The notes: generated from the letters alone by a model not told the origin. Counted from the stretch's first letter, positions 1-12,690 are shown. The stretch: 64,000 nt of DNA from Malania oleifera (GCF_029873635.1 NC_080418.1:16019388-16083387); one strand, 5' to 3'. Numbers and translations are program-made.

Positions 1-222
1 TGTCTCGTTGAAGTAAAGATTCATTGATCACCTAAAGAAAGGGGCTAGAAAATGATGATTAAAAATGACAAAAAGACCTACAGTGGAAGCCCAACTATTG
101 ACATAAACTTTCATTCACTTAAAACATTTTAGAAGAAATGTCACCTAAAAATTTCAGTCAACCACAATTACAATGAAAAGGACTAGAAAACAAGGATTAA
201 TGTTGACAAAACGATCATGTGT
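1..222. repeat. 138-bp tandem repeat, interrupted by copia insertion
   Basis: Two landmarks recur exactly 138 bp apart: CTAG at 45-48 and 183-186, and GGAAG at 85-89 and 223-227, with clear similarity in between. The sequence that follows the first GGAAG (CCCAACTA...TTCATTCAC...TTTTAGAA) resumes on the far side of the copia element at 16496-16575. The pre-insertion locus therefore held at least two and a half tandem units, and the retrotransposon landed inside one. No coding capacity was seen. Confidence 0.65.
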
Positions 223-227
223 GGAAG

Positions 228-719
228 TGTTGTGATATTGAGTATAAGATACACACACACTTAGCGGAAGCCTCAACAACACAACCAATATGGATGAAAA
301 ACAACAATTTATCACATAAGATTAAAGCAAATGACACTCAATATTCACTATAATGTGAAGAACAACAATACACTAGTCTTACAAAGTTTTCTATAAACAA
401 ATTACATTTAGAAGTACATAAATAAAAGTTTCTCGGAGGTTTCCCTCCAAATACCCAACTACCATAACATCAAATTCAAATTTTGAATTCCTCTTCGTGG
501 CCCAAGCGACACTCGTTGATGAGTACAAGGATTCATCAACGATACGAAGATGACCACTCCTCGATGTGTCCATACTCTCGTCAACAAGTCTTCAATTTTG
601 AGAAATTCTAACTTGCTGTATCTACTCGTCGACGAGTGCCTGCTATACAGCCCCTCTATGTTCTTCTTCCTTCCCTTGTTTACGAAACTCCAAGTATAAG
701 AGTCACACCATAAACAACA
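228..719 (-). repeat. copia 3' LTR (492 bp)
   Basis: The LTR begins TGTTGTGATA and ends AACAACA on the plus strand, next to the TSD at 223-227. Read on the minus strand, it is immediately preceded by a purine-rich tract ending GGTGGAGAT, a typical copia polypurine tract. Its outer 66 bp recur at 16425-16490. Confidence 0.8.
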
Positions 720-829
720 ATCTCCACCTTTGGCGATTATACGTCCACCTAGGAGAATACTAAAAAACATATGAACTGCTCCACTTTGAACTTGAATCGC
801 CCGGTTGGGTTATGTCTCCCTTTTAATAC

Positions 830-3040
830 TTGAAGACAAATATTAAGTCCAAACAATATTGCTTGAACTTACTGATGGCAGCTTCAGCTTCAGCTTCTAC
901 CATAAACCCCGATGCAGTTGTAGATTCATCACTCGAAGACTTCACCCTACGCTTCCAACAAAGCCTTCCAACAATAGTAAACAAACACTGTTGCAAGCTT
1001 ATATTACCAAAGCCCCCTGCTAGTCTTCAGCAAATCTCATAACCGACGGTCCACTCTGTTGCCTATTGAAACACCCCATTTACACAATCATGGAAGACCT
1101 TTGACATATCTCAAACATCACAACCCGTCCTTGGGTACCGAGTTGTAGACATTTCACAACGATTCTCCACAGAACCCCTTTGAGACGGTAAACGAAGTCT
1201 CCTTACGGTTCCGTCCACAAAGCCACCATGAGATAATATGAATCTCCCTGCAACTTTGTCCATGTGAATCAACAAACCAAAACCCATCTTGGTCGTACCC
1301 AAACACAGTCATGTCAAAACCTTCCAACCTGAGTACGCTGCCCCATGACTTCATCAACAAAAAGTCATGTCCTCGATCACCCCTTTATTTGCCACTGGAT
1401 CGCCCAGCTTGCACACTCCTTTCTTAGTGAATAAAGAAAAAGGTACTGTCCAAAAAAAACACCAAGCCTAGATCCTCCATCACTAGAATAGTGCACTAGT
1501 GAACATCCACTCACAACCGAGTAGTTTACCGCAAAAACATGCCCACAATTCACTTGCAACTTTCCCATCTACCGATACGTTTGGCGATCGATCATATGAG
1601 AAACGCACTATACTCACTGACTTCATCAAGAAGTACCCTGCAAGCTCTGCATATAACCTGCCCTACTCACAAAACTTCTTGAACAAAACTAGCGTATTCA
1701 GTCCCCAATGTCTAACATAAGGATTTCTCTCCCGGTCTTGTTCTCCACCTCAGCCACTGTATGAAGTACACCAAGACCCTTCATGATAAACACACAAAAT
1801 ACATATGTCTCTCCTTTGATGCTATCATCATCGATTCTCAAACAACTAAATATATGTAGTCACCCATATGCTTCAACTGTATATACCACGAAGTAACTGA
1901 TTTAGATTCAACGACTGCATCTCCACCTATAACCGTAACACCCTGCAGTACATAGATATTTCCCTATATCTTTTCTCCTTTCATCACTATTGAATCGCCT
2001 TCGCACACATTCATTTCTCCTTTTTCAGACTCGTAACTATAGTCGTTATAGTCTAAAATACCTAATGAAATAACACTCTTTCTTAGACCCTCCACATGCC
2101 TTACATCATATATAGATCCTATAACACCATCGTACATTTTTATTTTTACATCTCCAATATCAAGTATTTTGCATGAAATATTATTTCCCATCAGAACACA
2201 ACTAGTATTGACTGGCTTGTAAGTGTCAAACCATTTTTTGTTTGCTGTCATATGATAAGAGCATCCGATATCTAGAATCCAAGAGTCTTTTGTGAGGCAC
2301 TCCAAACCCGTTGAAATACACAACATATCTCCATCACTGCATTTTGAATCTATTTCCACTACACACAAAGATTTTGACGAACCTTGCTGTTTTTTAGAAT
2401 TTCCTTTCTTCCACTCTGGACATTTCGACCTTATGTGCCCGATTTCACCGCACTTAAAGCATTTCACGTCCTTCTTATTCTTCACAGACTGCAACCGAGA
2501 TTTTCCTTGGGACTTACATCTCCTATGTTCTTGATTACCTTTTACAACCAGTCCTTCACCATGTGAAACTTCATTTCTAATCACCATTCTTTGATGAAAA
2601 CCAAGCAATGCACTTGTCACTTCTTCCAAATTTAGATTCTCTTTGCCCCATGTAAGAGTTGTAACCAAATTTTCATAAGTTTGAGACGTAGGAAGGGAAT
2701 TTAATAGCATTAATGTTTTATCTTCCTCCTCGAATATTACATCAACATGTGCCAAATCACTCACAATTTAATTAAAAATGTTGATATGTTGGTTCAAATC
2801 CGAACCCTCAACCATCTTAAGCCAATACAATCTTTGCTTAAGAAAAAGTTTGTTCGACAAGGATTTAGGCATATACCGACTTTCAAGCTTTCGCCACACA
2901 ACCGCTGGAGAATCCTCCTCCATCACATGATAGAAAACTTCATCGGTCAAATACAAGCGTATTATAGAAATGACCTTTGCTTTCAATTCTCTCCATGTTG
3001 CCTCATCCATTTCAACCGGTTGAACACCAAGTAGAGCCTT
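830..3040 (-). pseudogene. copia gag-pol remnant (gag, zinc knuckle, protease, broken integrase)
   Basis: Read from 3040 leftward, gag is cut about 15 codons upstream of the internal Met at 3010 and runs through LTDEVFYHVMEE. A stop at 2765-2767 replaces a sense codon, and the frame then reopens to 1964 (266 residues). That frame carries the end of gag, a CCHC knuckle (CFKCGEIGHIRSKC) and the protease motif WILDIGCSYHMT, where the usual DSG is DIG, so the middle active-site residue has changed. After a stop at 1964, YVLQG and an HxxxH-like pre-integrase segment continue to about 1850. Integrase-like shreds with frameshifts follow (for example DRSPNVSVDGKVASELW near 1550-1620). RT is not recognisable. 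Near 850-930 a KFKQYCLDL segment resembles the usual copia pol C terminus. Clearly non-functional. Confidence 0.8.
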
Positions 3041-3575
3041 TGTAATACCTCAACCCGAAGGATCTGGAATATTTATTTTTTACCATTGATTTACAGTAGA
3101 AGTAAATAAACTCAATTATTATTAAACCAGAGCACTAATTAACCGTATTACAATAATTTATTTTCAAAAGAAGAAAAATTACACAATAGATAATCATCTG
3201 ATATCATACTAATATTTCTAATAAATCTTTATTTTTTTTTATCCCCACCCGCATGCTTGCTATGCCTAATTTTCGATATGCCCTTCAGAGTCATCTGAAA
3301 TGTAAAATATGATTGGGTGAGACGACGCTCAGTAAGTAAATGAGATTATTATTAGTGTGTGACCAAAATGAGCTTTTAAAATTTTTGTAAAACAATATTT
3401 AATACTATAACTTCAAAATTGCTTCTAAAATAAATGTAAATTTAAAAATTTATGCATAAAACTTTTACCATCAACTATGACAGTAAAATTTAATAATCAT
3501 ATACTGTGATTGTTAAATCAAAATTTTAACTTTAAAACTATAAAAATATTTAATTATATATATACATATACTTTT

Positions 3576-5449
3576 TGAAACAACTTGTTTATAAAATAAA
3601 ATCTTTTCCCCTAGTTTTAAATTCAATCATTAACCTAAATATCGGAAGACCAATCATATAAAATAAATCCACACATAATACAATACCAGAGTGAAAAATT
3701 AACCCACGATAAACAATCATCACTGTTCACTCGAAACTACCCTTACTAATACTAAGGGATTACAAAAACATGCCACCCAAAAATACTCACTCTAAAAAAG
3801 GGCAGTACAACAGCCCACTGCAAGCCTACTCCGCTCGCCTAGGTGGTTCACCTGAAAAACAATTCAACACTAGGATGAGCCAACGCTCAATAAGACGAAA
3901 CATGCTATTATTAGTGTGTGGCTACTGAGTTATATTCCTGTATTAATAATCCAATTTAGAAATAATATCATGGATAATTGAAATTGTAAATGCTAGTATA
4001 AATAACATATAATAAAACTGTATAAATTTACTTTTCATAATACTACTACTATTTCTAGAAATTTACTTATACTTATAATATCCGAGAAACTTTCCCTGGA
4101 TGGTTGTATGTCATAATTTAACCCCTCATGACAAGGTTGTGCGGTCCGAAGACGGGACCTATCCTGATTGGCCTACCAGGGTAAGTCAACTGAATTCTGA
4201 TAGTCTGATCGGCCCCCTCAATTCATATCTAATGGAGAGTCTATCCCGACGTGGGCACGATCGACCTCATACCACTTACTATATGAGTAAAGTGGTTGCA
4301 CTTTGAACTAAATATCTGTAACTACGGTATCGTGCTCTGCTGTCTTATCCATCAGAGTCTAATACTATATAGGTAACTGATATCTGTAATATAGTGTTTT
4401 TACTGTGGTTTTTAAAATAACCATAAGCCCATAGAATTTATCTGAAATTCTAAATAAATTGACTGAAAATCTGATTTCTGTATAACTGAACTGTTGTCTG
4501 AATATATGTTTATTGGGGCGTTATGGTACTAATAAACATGTTATTATGAAATTACTGAAAATGCACATTTCTGAGTATACTGTACACTGAAAAATTCATC
4601 ATTCTATAAACATGCAAATATCATGGTATCTCTGTTAATAATTATGAACATGATATTCACAAATTCTATAAATATAGTACTGTTCTGTTACCAACTCAAG
4701 TCGCACAAATAAATATTAATATTATCAGGTTCTGAAAACTGTAAATATATATATATAATCTGAATAGTAATTTGAAAAAAACATATAATTCGTACTGAAA
4801 TCGTAAAAGGGTTTCCTAACATAACATATTTCCCTTACCTAACTACTGGAAAGCCCCTATGGTATATCGGTCCAACACCTGCAGGGCTTCCTACTCAACA
4901 TCTTGAAAATAACATTCACCATAACATAATATCATTATTTCTTTATCTCCATCATTTCCTACAACTACCAGAAGGCCAAAAACTGAATAAAAGACCTTAC
5001 CCTGATTTTGGGAAGAAATTCAACTTGATCCCACTAACGATCCGCCCCGGTAAACTTGGAGAGAACTTCACCAGGAGCATCGTGGTGGCCTCAGATCGTC
5101 GATCCGGCGACTAACGGGGTCAGAATCGAAGAGAGAAGAGGGAAGGACCGTAGAAGAGAGAAGAGGGAGAGTTTGCGTTGATTTTTCTGCAATTAAACTA
5201 AGTTTAGGGCTATTTATACTGCGGCCTTAGTCGACGAGCCACGTAATCTTGTCGACAAGTCTAATAGGAAATTCGTTGACAAACTCTCCCTTTCGTCGAT
5301 GAAATTCAGAATCGCCCAAAGCATTCTCTCAGTATCTTTTTGTCAACAAAACATGCTCTCATCAACGAAGTCAGCTGCCTCCTTTTGTTACTGTTTCCAT
5401 TTCCCTCCCTCTTTATTATTTAAACATCATTATTCTTCAGGTTGTTACA
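3576..5449 (-). mobile_element. Solo LTR 1 (1,874 bp, TSD CTTTT)
   Basis: The perfect duplication CTTTT lies at 3571-3575 and 5450-5454. Read on the minus strand the unit starts TGTAACAACCTGAAGAATAAT and ends GTTTCA, closely matching the plus-strand LTRs at 55335-57359 and 55258-59290. Removing it restores the element B LTR sequence seen uninterrupted at 14600-14640. No internal region is present, so it is a solo LTR. A TATA-like box lies at 5211-5218 (minus strand). Confidence 0.88.
5228..5370 (-). promoter_or_regulatory. Palindrome cluster upstream of LTR 1 TATA box
   Basis: About five copies of a self-complementary motif around TCGTCGACGA occur here (AGTCGACGAG, TTGTCGACAAG, TCGTTGACAAA, TCGTCGATGAA, TCATCAACGAA). 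Several differ by CG-to-TG or CG-to-CA changes. They lie just upstream, on the minus strand, of the TATA-like box at 5211-5218. Confidence 0.6.
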
Positions 5450-6896
5450 CTTTTTCTTATACGTATCCTTTAGATCGTCATTTAGGCACAAAAATGACCA
5501 TTTTCATATAAACTTATATTTTTCCTTCAAATCATCAATAACTCTGTACACGTAATTAAATATGTATAAACATATATCGTAAAAACCACCCTTAGGTTTG
5601 TTAGTCGTAAGTCATGTTTACCCCCATGACTGGGTTGTGTGGTTCGAAGACTGGATTTAGTTGGCTGGCCGACCAAACTAAATCAACATACATAATCATT
5701 AAATGAAATTTTCCTTATTAAGTCCTGATCCGGAACCATATGTGCACTCAAGAGAAATCTACTAACATATAAAACCACTCTGTAAATAGTGTGGGTGTAG
5801 TAATCCTAAAAAAAAAATAAATAAATAAACAAATAAATTAATTAAATTTAAAATTTAAAATTTAAAATTTAAAATAATAATAATAATAATATATTAATTA
5901 ATTAATTTATTATTATTATTATTATTAATTGAATAATATAATATAATATAATTATATACATATATCAGGTTTCCTGAAGGATTAGGAAACAGGATTATAT
6001 TTTATTTTATTTTATTTCTTCTTCTTCTTCTTCTTCTTCTTCTTCTTTCTTTCTTTCTTTCTCTGCGTCAATGCTCTCATCAGCTCCTCTCTCCCACTCT
6101 CCTCCATCTCGTCTCCGTTATTCGACCGATTGGAAAATTGAAAATACCGTTGGGCTCTGCTCGCCGCCATCGACATTTCTATTGCGGCGGATCTGTCGTG
6201 GGAGTGGCGTAAGCATATCTCCTGGGATAAGACCAAATTTCAAACTTATCTCAATTTCTCTTAAATTATAAGCCCCATTAATGAACGAAAATTTTCAAGA
6301 GACTCGTGGGGAAATTCTCTACAATCTAGTCGGAGCGAGTTTTCAGATCGGAGCTCCGAGGTACCAATCCTAAATCGGGGGTAAATTTGATAATTTAGAC
6401 TATTTAGGGTATTCAAAACTTAGGCAAATTTTAGGAAAAGTTACTCTAAGAATTATGACGAATAATATGATGAAATTTGAATTTCAGGGTTCAGGGGTTT
6501 TTGAACACCTGGGGTGTAGGCCGGGGTGTTATCGGGTCTTTTTCAAAAATCAAGTAAGGGGATTAAGTTAAGTCAGTAATTTTATGAAAATTGAATCAAT
6601 TAAATTGTTATGTTTATATAAATTTATTAATTAATTACTTTATTTATTTATTCATTTGGGAAGTTAAAGGCTATTTTGGAAACCAACCGTTCAAAGTGGA
6701 TTTTACAAACTTAGGATATATGGTATGATATTTTTGAATAAAATGAATAGTGGAAAGCTGGTTTGTTTATATGGATATGTTAAAATGTATAAAAAAATCG
6801 TGTGGCAGATGATTTTGTAATGACCCGAATAAAAGTGGTCTTTAAACAATAAAAGAAAGGGAAATGGAAGCCAGAAACAGAAGGAAGTAGTCGCCT

Positions 6897-7078
6897 TCAT
6901 CGACGAAGGCTTAAGAAAATTCGTCAACGAATATAGGGGACTTGTCGACGAAGAAATACCGAGAGGGGGTTTTTGAGCCGACTGAATTTCGTCAACGAAG
7001 ACTGAATTTCATCAACGAAATTAATGAGAATTCGTCAACGAAGGACGTGGCTCGTCGACGAATCCTGTTCTATAAATA
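6897..7078 (+). promoter_or_regulatory. Palindrome cluster plus TATA box of LTR 3
   Basis: Seven near-palindromes (TTCGTCAACGAA, CTTGTCGACGAAG, CTCGTCGACGAAT and variants) occur in about 165 bp, ending about 10 bp before TATAAATA at 7071. The spacing is irregular, which fits independent binding sites better than a simple satellite. Confidence 0.65.
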
Positions 7079-7779
7079 CAAGAAATCCAGATTTTTAACT
7101 TACAGAGGAAGCCACCTCTTTTCTCTCTCTCTCTCTCCCCTTCGGTTCTCCCTCTTTCTTTCGTCAATTTCGGGTCAGATCTTCGCCGGATTGACAATCC
7201 GAAGTCACCACGACGCTTTTGGGGAAGTTCTCTCCAAATCTGCTGGAGCGGATCGTTGGTGAAAGTTAGGTGGAAACCATCCCAAATCTAGGGTAAGACC
7301 TTTTACTCAATATTTGGATTTGTAATAGTTGAGAAAAGTGTTATACGCTTAGAAATACTGAACTTTAATACTAAGAGTTTTCATTTCCAGGGGTGTTGAA
7401 TTGGGAACGTTGGAAATCATCCCTAAGTTTAGGTAAGGCTTTTTAAGCCGAATTTGACTTAACGGTAGTTATAAGAAGTGTTATGCACGTGGAAATATTG
7501 AAGTTTAATACTGAGGGTTTGCATTTTCAGGGTGTTAAGTTGGGAACCCTGCGGGTGCGGGATAGAATTTTCTTAAGGGCTTTTCAGGAAGCAGGTAAGA
7601 GGATAAACTAAGCTAGTTCTTTTTGAGAAAATGTATGTATATATATAGTATTTGATTCTGGAAAGTAAATATGTTTATATATATATGAGTTATATTTGGG
7701 AAAATACTGTTTAAATGATGTTATGTTGAATACGTGGAAAATATGTTCAGTGTGGCATGAGTATAAAACGTCGGAAATA

Positions 7780-8010
7780 CTAGCGTACGGGCTGAGGTTT
7801 TTATATGTTTTGCTAGTGTACTGGTCGTGCTATGTGACTGTGATTTGCCGGCGTACGGGTCGTGCTATGATGTGATTTGCCAGCGTACGGGTTGTGCTAT
7901 GTTTGCCGGCGTACGGGCTGTGCTATATGACTGTGATTTGCTAGCGTACGGGCTGTGCTATGTTTTGCGGGCGTACGGGCCGAGCTATGATAAAATATGT
8001 AATACTGGCG
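7780..8010 (+). repeat. GGCGTACGGG-type short tandem repeat
   Basis: Within solo LTR 3, a unit of about 26-50 bp containing NGCGTACGGGNNGTGCTATG is repeated about seven times with irregular spacing. The core GCGTACGG(G) includes the palindrome CGTACG. No ORF of interest is present. Confidence 0.6.
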
Positions 8011-10221
8011 TATGGGCCGATGATTTTCTTGATACACGTATATATGCAAAATGATATGATTGATGTGAGAATAAATGATATGAAATATCTATGTATCACA
8101 GTTTTAGTATATGCTATATGATATCAGAACCTAGTTGACTTGGTCTAGGTTAGCACTTACACGGTACCGTTGCTATGTGTCCATGGTCTTCGTGATCATG
8201 ATATTTGTGTTAACGCCGCTGTACGGAGTGGTGTGAGATTAGATGGTTGATGTGGTTATTAAAGAAGTGTGCTGTGATCGCCCCTGGTGTACGGACCAGG
8301 TCTGGCAGACCTATCAGACCTACAAACTACTGTTTGACTTGGCAGTGGTCAGTCAACCATTGTCAGATCCTGCCTTCGGACCACACAACCCAATCATGTG
8401 GGGGTAATTCATGACAATAGCTAGCTAACCTACCAGGATTATTTTTATGTTATTATTACTATATGAGACGAGATACATATTCACGTTTTCCCATATTTGA
8501 CAAAACAGTTATTGAATATGTTATGTTTGGGATATGTACAACACAGAATACTCATGTTGCCACACACTAGTATTAGTTTATTTTCCTTATTGAGAGGTGT
8601 CTCACCCCTTAATCTTATAAACTTTTCAGGAGCCCCTAATAGGAGAGCAGGAAAAGCCCCGCTGACCTAGTGCTGGGTATCTGCCCTTTTTGAAGGGTAA
8701 GTTTCTTTTTGTAGGGATAGTTAGATTTTGTGGGAAATGTCCCTAGATTTATTTTGGGATGTATATATGGAAATATTGTGGACTATAGCAACTCTGGTAT
8801 ATTATAATATATGGTATTGAGATGTACATTATTGTATGTTTTCTGCTGCAAGGGCTTCTGCTGTATGTTCTGATATATCCCTGGTACCCACGAGTCCAGG
8901 TAGATTGTGACCTACTGAACTGGAATATGGGAAATGTGCAATTGATATTATTATTATTATAAAAAAAATAAGGAAAAATGAGCAGGTCATGACAGATTTA
9001 ATTTGTATGGATTATTATATATCTGGATTTAAGATTTTGAAATACTGAATTGTTTGTGAAATATTGGAAATGCTTGTGAAAATACTGGAACTGTTTATGA
9101 AATGCAGGACTTTGAACTGATGGCCAATGGCCGGGTGGTATTTGATTGGCCAAGGGTCAGGATTATTATTTGACGGTCGATGATCGAATTTTAATTGATG
9201 GCTATATGTCGGATTGTATTTTGTGGCAGGGAGCCAAGTTTTTGGAATAATAGGAAATATATGTGAATTAATATTTTAAATGGTGATTTCTATTATCTAA
9301 ATTGCATGATATGCTTTAGGAACCCTGGGGACCAATGTATTGTTAGCACCGTACTGTTGCTAGTTAGACCATGTGCACCCACACTATCTGGATAGAAGTG
9401 TCGGGGGTTCGGCCGACTGCCTGCGTGAGGTTGAAGTAAGGGCATCAAACTGCAGTTTTGCTGTGGATGCCTGTAGATGTGCTTGCAGAAAATGTTGTTT
9501 TTGACTTTGTTTGGGCTGATCACTCAGGCTTAGTCTAGCTTTCGAGCCGCACAACCCGTGCCATGGGGATGTAAATGGCGTATTTGTGACAGGGAGTGTC
9601 TTATATGCATATCTGTTAATTTATGTTAATACGGTTAATTAATAAGATAACTTCGAGGGCTTACTAAGAAAGGTGAGTGTCCTGGTAACAGTAATGATAC
9701 TAGAGCAGAGGGAAGCTACTTGTATGGGCGGGTAATCTTCTCTATCATCGTCTAAATGTGTGTGCGAGTGTAAAATAAGAATGTTTTCATAAATGTGTTT
9801 ATCTGCTTAGTAAAATGGTTATTTTCTGTACACAAAATGCATGTTGGCCACACACTGATATTAACTTAGTTTTTCCCTTACTGAGCTGTGCCTCACCCCT
9901 ACTTTACAAACTATTTTTTCAGGGAATCCTAGAGATCGGGTTTAGTGGGCTAGAGGAGCTGGGCTAGAGATATAAATTTTATGTAGATAGTGTGTAGATA
10001 GAGATTTTATTTTTGTTTAGTTTTATGAGATGTAGTTATGTGGAAATGGATATATTCGTGTATAAAGATAATTAGAACTCTGGTAATATAATTTGAGAAT
10101 TTTATATTTTATTTCCGCTGCGTATGTGTGTTTTATATTTGACGAATAAGGTATCAGGTACACTGACGTCACTAAAGTAGCATTCCGGGCCCACGTGGCG
10201 GGTCGGGATCGTTATAGTGGG

Positions 10222-11278
10222 TGTATTCTGATTTGTTTAAACTTTAAGTTATGGTATCGAACATCTGTAACTTTGAACTTCCTTTGTCATAAGGGGTTTT
10301 AAAACCATCTTACTATAATTTATGAAATTTGAAATAATATCATGAAAATCTCATATTTACTCATATTTTCATGAAACATGCAACGTAAAAATAAACTCAT
10401 ACCACACAATTTTTGTGTTAAAAAAATCTATATATATATATATATATATTATTATTATTTTGAATAGAAAGAAATACTGAAAATTACCCGAGTGGATTAG
10501 AAAATTTCTTTACCCGAGTGGATTAAAGAATGGGCAAGGGATGGGCAAGGTATGGGTTGAGTATGAGATGGGGATGGAGGCCATGTGGGAGTGCTTGCCA
10601 CCATTCCCATTAAATAATTTTTTAATTAATTACTTACCTAATTAATTAATCAATTAGTTAATTAATTATTTTATTATTTTTCTTAATCATTATTATCATT
10701 GTTATTACTTTTAAACTATTTTTAGTATTTATTTATTTTTGAATAAGAATTAAATTTGAATTTTGAAAACTCATGTAGGCCCCACATGGTCTTGTGGGTC
10801 CCATACAACTTCGAGACCCAAATGGATCCTACATAACTCCAATAATCTTCATACGATTTTATGAGCCCTACACAGTTTCGAGACTCGTGTAAACCTCCAC
10901 ACGACTTCGGGACTCATGTGGGCCCCACACAGTCTTGTGGGCCCCGCATAGGATACTTATATTATTATTTTATCATATATTTCTACAAATTATGTTAGTC
11001 AAAACATTAATTTATGTACTTATTTACGTATATAAACAGTGTCTACTTTGTTTTATCCTATGAAATTTCATTTTGACCAGGCCGACCTCCAGGGAGCGAC
11101 TGAGCCGCAATGGTCTCTGAGCACTCGTTAAGACAAGGTCTTTCTTAGGCATCAAACATGGAATCAAGAATTCTACAGAAAAACACTTCTGTATTGATAT
11201 TAACTTAATGACCATTTTTATTATTTTATTATTATTATTATTATGCTTTAATCGTATATATATTTTTGGGTCATCACA
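10222..11278 (-). repeat. Right-hand block of element B 3' LTR
   Basis: It aligns with 14963-16424 apart from the ~0.4-kb gap near 10510. The U3 part contains GTGGGCCCCAC-like near-palindromes (about 10770-10950), equivalent to those in the 5' LTR at 15925-16100. The block ends at the LTR terminus GGTCATCACA, followed by the polypurine tract. Confidence 0.75.
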
Positions 11279-11292
11279 TTCTCCCCTCCTTA
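11279..11292 (-). other. Polypurine tract of element B
   Basis: On the minus strand the sequence AAGGAGGGGAGAA directly abuts the LTR start TGTGATGACCC. It is preceded by GAGGACGAAATTTTTAT, the context seen at the end of many plant gypsy pol genes. It would prime plus-strand DNA synthesis. Confidence 0.75.
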
Positions 11293-12360
11293 TAAAAATT
11301 TCGTCCTCAAAATTTGCTAATTTAAAATGAGTACTGTATAATTGGTTGCGCTATTAGAAAGAGTAAATTGATTAACGATTTGACTAAGTCTTAGAATAGA
11401 TTGATGGTCAATTTGGCGAAGTATTTTATTTTGGGAATTGAAGTGTGGATCATCGATCTAATAGGGGTTGAAATGGAAAAAAATTTAGAAGATGTGGGAA
11501 AGGATAAATATATACATATATATATATATATATTATACATGTCCTATAAATTAAAAATATATGTACAAAAATGAAACAAAATATGGCCTTTAAAGCCTTA
11601 GATCAATGTCAACATCTATCAAAGTACTAGCGGTGTCACTGCTAACCGCTTGGGTTCTTTCTTGGCAGAGTTGACCTCTTGGAATGTCGCCGGCTTGGGT
11701 TGGAAAAAGGGAGAGAAGGCCTGTTTCTTCGGCGAGGGAGGAAGAGCTGCCCTCTTCCCGAGTTATTGGTGGCCTGTATATGAGTCTCAATGCGCATCGG
11801 ATGTCCTTGCAATGGTGGAGTAGGCCAGCGTTATCCGAAACCCTTAGTGTGATGACTGCGATTTTGCCATTGTAAGGGGTATAACTCATTGGTGTGATAT
11901 TAGTTGTAAGTTTCATAGTCGGAATATTCTCAATAGGGAAGAGGGTTGGAAAAATGGCAAGGACACTGCTCGGGTCGGCAGTGGTGGAGAAGGTAATATG
12001 GAGAATTGATGGGGCAGTAGTTGAGATAGTGGCTTCTCCAACTGATCCCCGCCTACGCCTACGGTTCTCAAACCAAAAGCGTATATTTCTAGGCTCGATT
12101 GGACCATACTGTCAGAGTTGTGCTGCAAGCAAGATAGTCCGCTCCACAGAAGGGAGTTCACCTCGACTGCTGTGGAAGGCCTCCTCTAGAATCTCCAACT
12201 ATGCCTTATTGGGTTTCCATCTTTGGATCGACGATCTAGTGTTGCTCTCAGCAACTTGGGGAGTTGGGTGATTTGGCAACATTTTCGAGTAATGAGACAA
12301 CTAAGAGACAAGTTGGGAAGAGCTAATCACTACAAACCGAAATGTGATTGTTCAAGATGA
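11293..12360. other. Unassigned interior of element B
   Basis: Pol coding would be expected here, but none is recognisable. Minus-strand open frames exist at 11590-11916 (108 codons) and 11913-12161 (82 codons), and a plus-strand frame at 11894-12271 (125 codons). None shows a domain I can name. Base composition is less AT-rich than the surroundings from about 11600 to 12360. It could be captured host DNA or a remnant of an accessory ORF of the retrotransposon. Confidence 0.45.
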
Positions 12361-12430
12361 TAGAAAGCTGTGATGCTTAGAGTTCGAGAAGGGCAGACCC
12401 TTTTTATTAGGGAATGGCCAGTGTATGGAA

Positions 12431-12690
12431 ATCGAGAGAGAGCGACGTGTACTGCAAGAATCGAGGGAGAGCGATGCGTGTCACGGATATCGAGCAACGC
12501 GTTTTGCACAAATCAAGGGAGAATGATGTGTGTCATGAGAATCGAGAGAAGGCGACGCGTGTCACGAATATTGATCCACGCATTTTGCACAAATCGAGGG
12601 AGAACGACGTGTATCGCAAGAATCGAGAGAGAGAGAGCGATGCGTGTCACGGATATCGAGCGAGCGACATGTATTGCAAAATTTGCGGAC
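12431..12690. repeat. 81-bp minisatellite of about three units
   Basis: ATCGAG or ATCAAG landmarks at 12431, 12512 and 12593 are spaced exactly 81 bp apart. Each unit holds two related half-units (GAGAGCGAYGTGT and GCGTGTCACGAATAT-type). Because 81 is a multiple of three, the repeat keeps frames open and yields the spurious repetitive peptides at 12370-12780. It lies in the interior of element B. Confidence 0.7.

Larger units (their letters stand above)
6816..8994 (+). mobile_element. Solo LTR 3 (2,179 bp, TSD GATTT)
   Basis: The perfect duplication GATTT lies at 6811-6815 and 8995-8999. Ends are TGTAATGACCCG...GGTCATGACA. The TATA box TATAAATA is at 7071-7078, with a CT tract following at about 7118-7138. 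Three strong donor-like sites (AG/GTAAG at about 7290, 7429 and 7593) alternate with TTTCAG/G acceptor-like sites (about 7390, 7530 and 8629). The middle (about 7780-8000) holds an irregular tandem repeat of TGCTATGN...GGCGTACGGG units. There is no internal retroviral region. Confidence 0.88.
5796..10216 (+). mobile_element. Solo LTR 2 (about 2.24 kb without its insertion, TSD GTGGG)
   Basis: The perfect duplication GTGGG lies at 5791-5795 and 10217-10221, inside the element B LTR. The left end reads TGTAGTAATCC. The right end reads CGTTATA, so the canonical CA has become TA. The left 250 bp are very AT-rich with an (AAATTT)-like stretch and a TTC/TTTC microsatellite (about 6016-6062). The right part carries the conserved CCACACACT...CTTACTGAG...CTCACCCC block (about 9848-9900) followed by TTTTTTCAGG. 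Solo LTR 3 interrupts it at 6816-8994. Confidence 0.8.
3041..11278 (-). repeat. Element B 3' LTR, split by two nested insertions
   Basis: The plus strand starts TGTAATACCTC and ends GGTCATCACA. Its three blocks (3041-3575, 5450-5795 and 10217-11278) align in order with the 5' LTR at 14086-16424. Without the insertions it is about 1.93 kb. Relative to the 5' LTR it lacks about 0.4 kb (the equivalent of roughly 15240-15655), including the TATA region. At the gap, TACCCGAGTGGATTA occurs twice (near 10486 and 10512), which suggests a microhomology-linked deletion. Confidence 0.75.

Noticed and set aside
459-1720. Several 60-100 codon frames near the window start
   Set aside because: They are frames through a copia LTR and decayed integrase or RNase H sequence, with no consistent reading on their own strand.
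6012-6236. Minus-strand frame of 74 codons with a poly-Lys end
   Set aside because: The Lys run is only the TTC microsatellite read on the other strand. The frame lies in an LTR.
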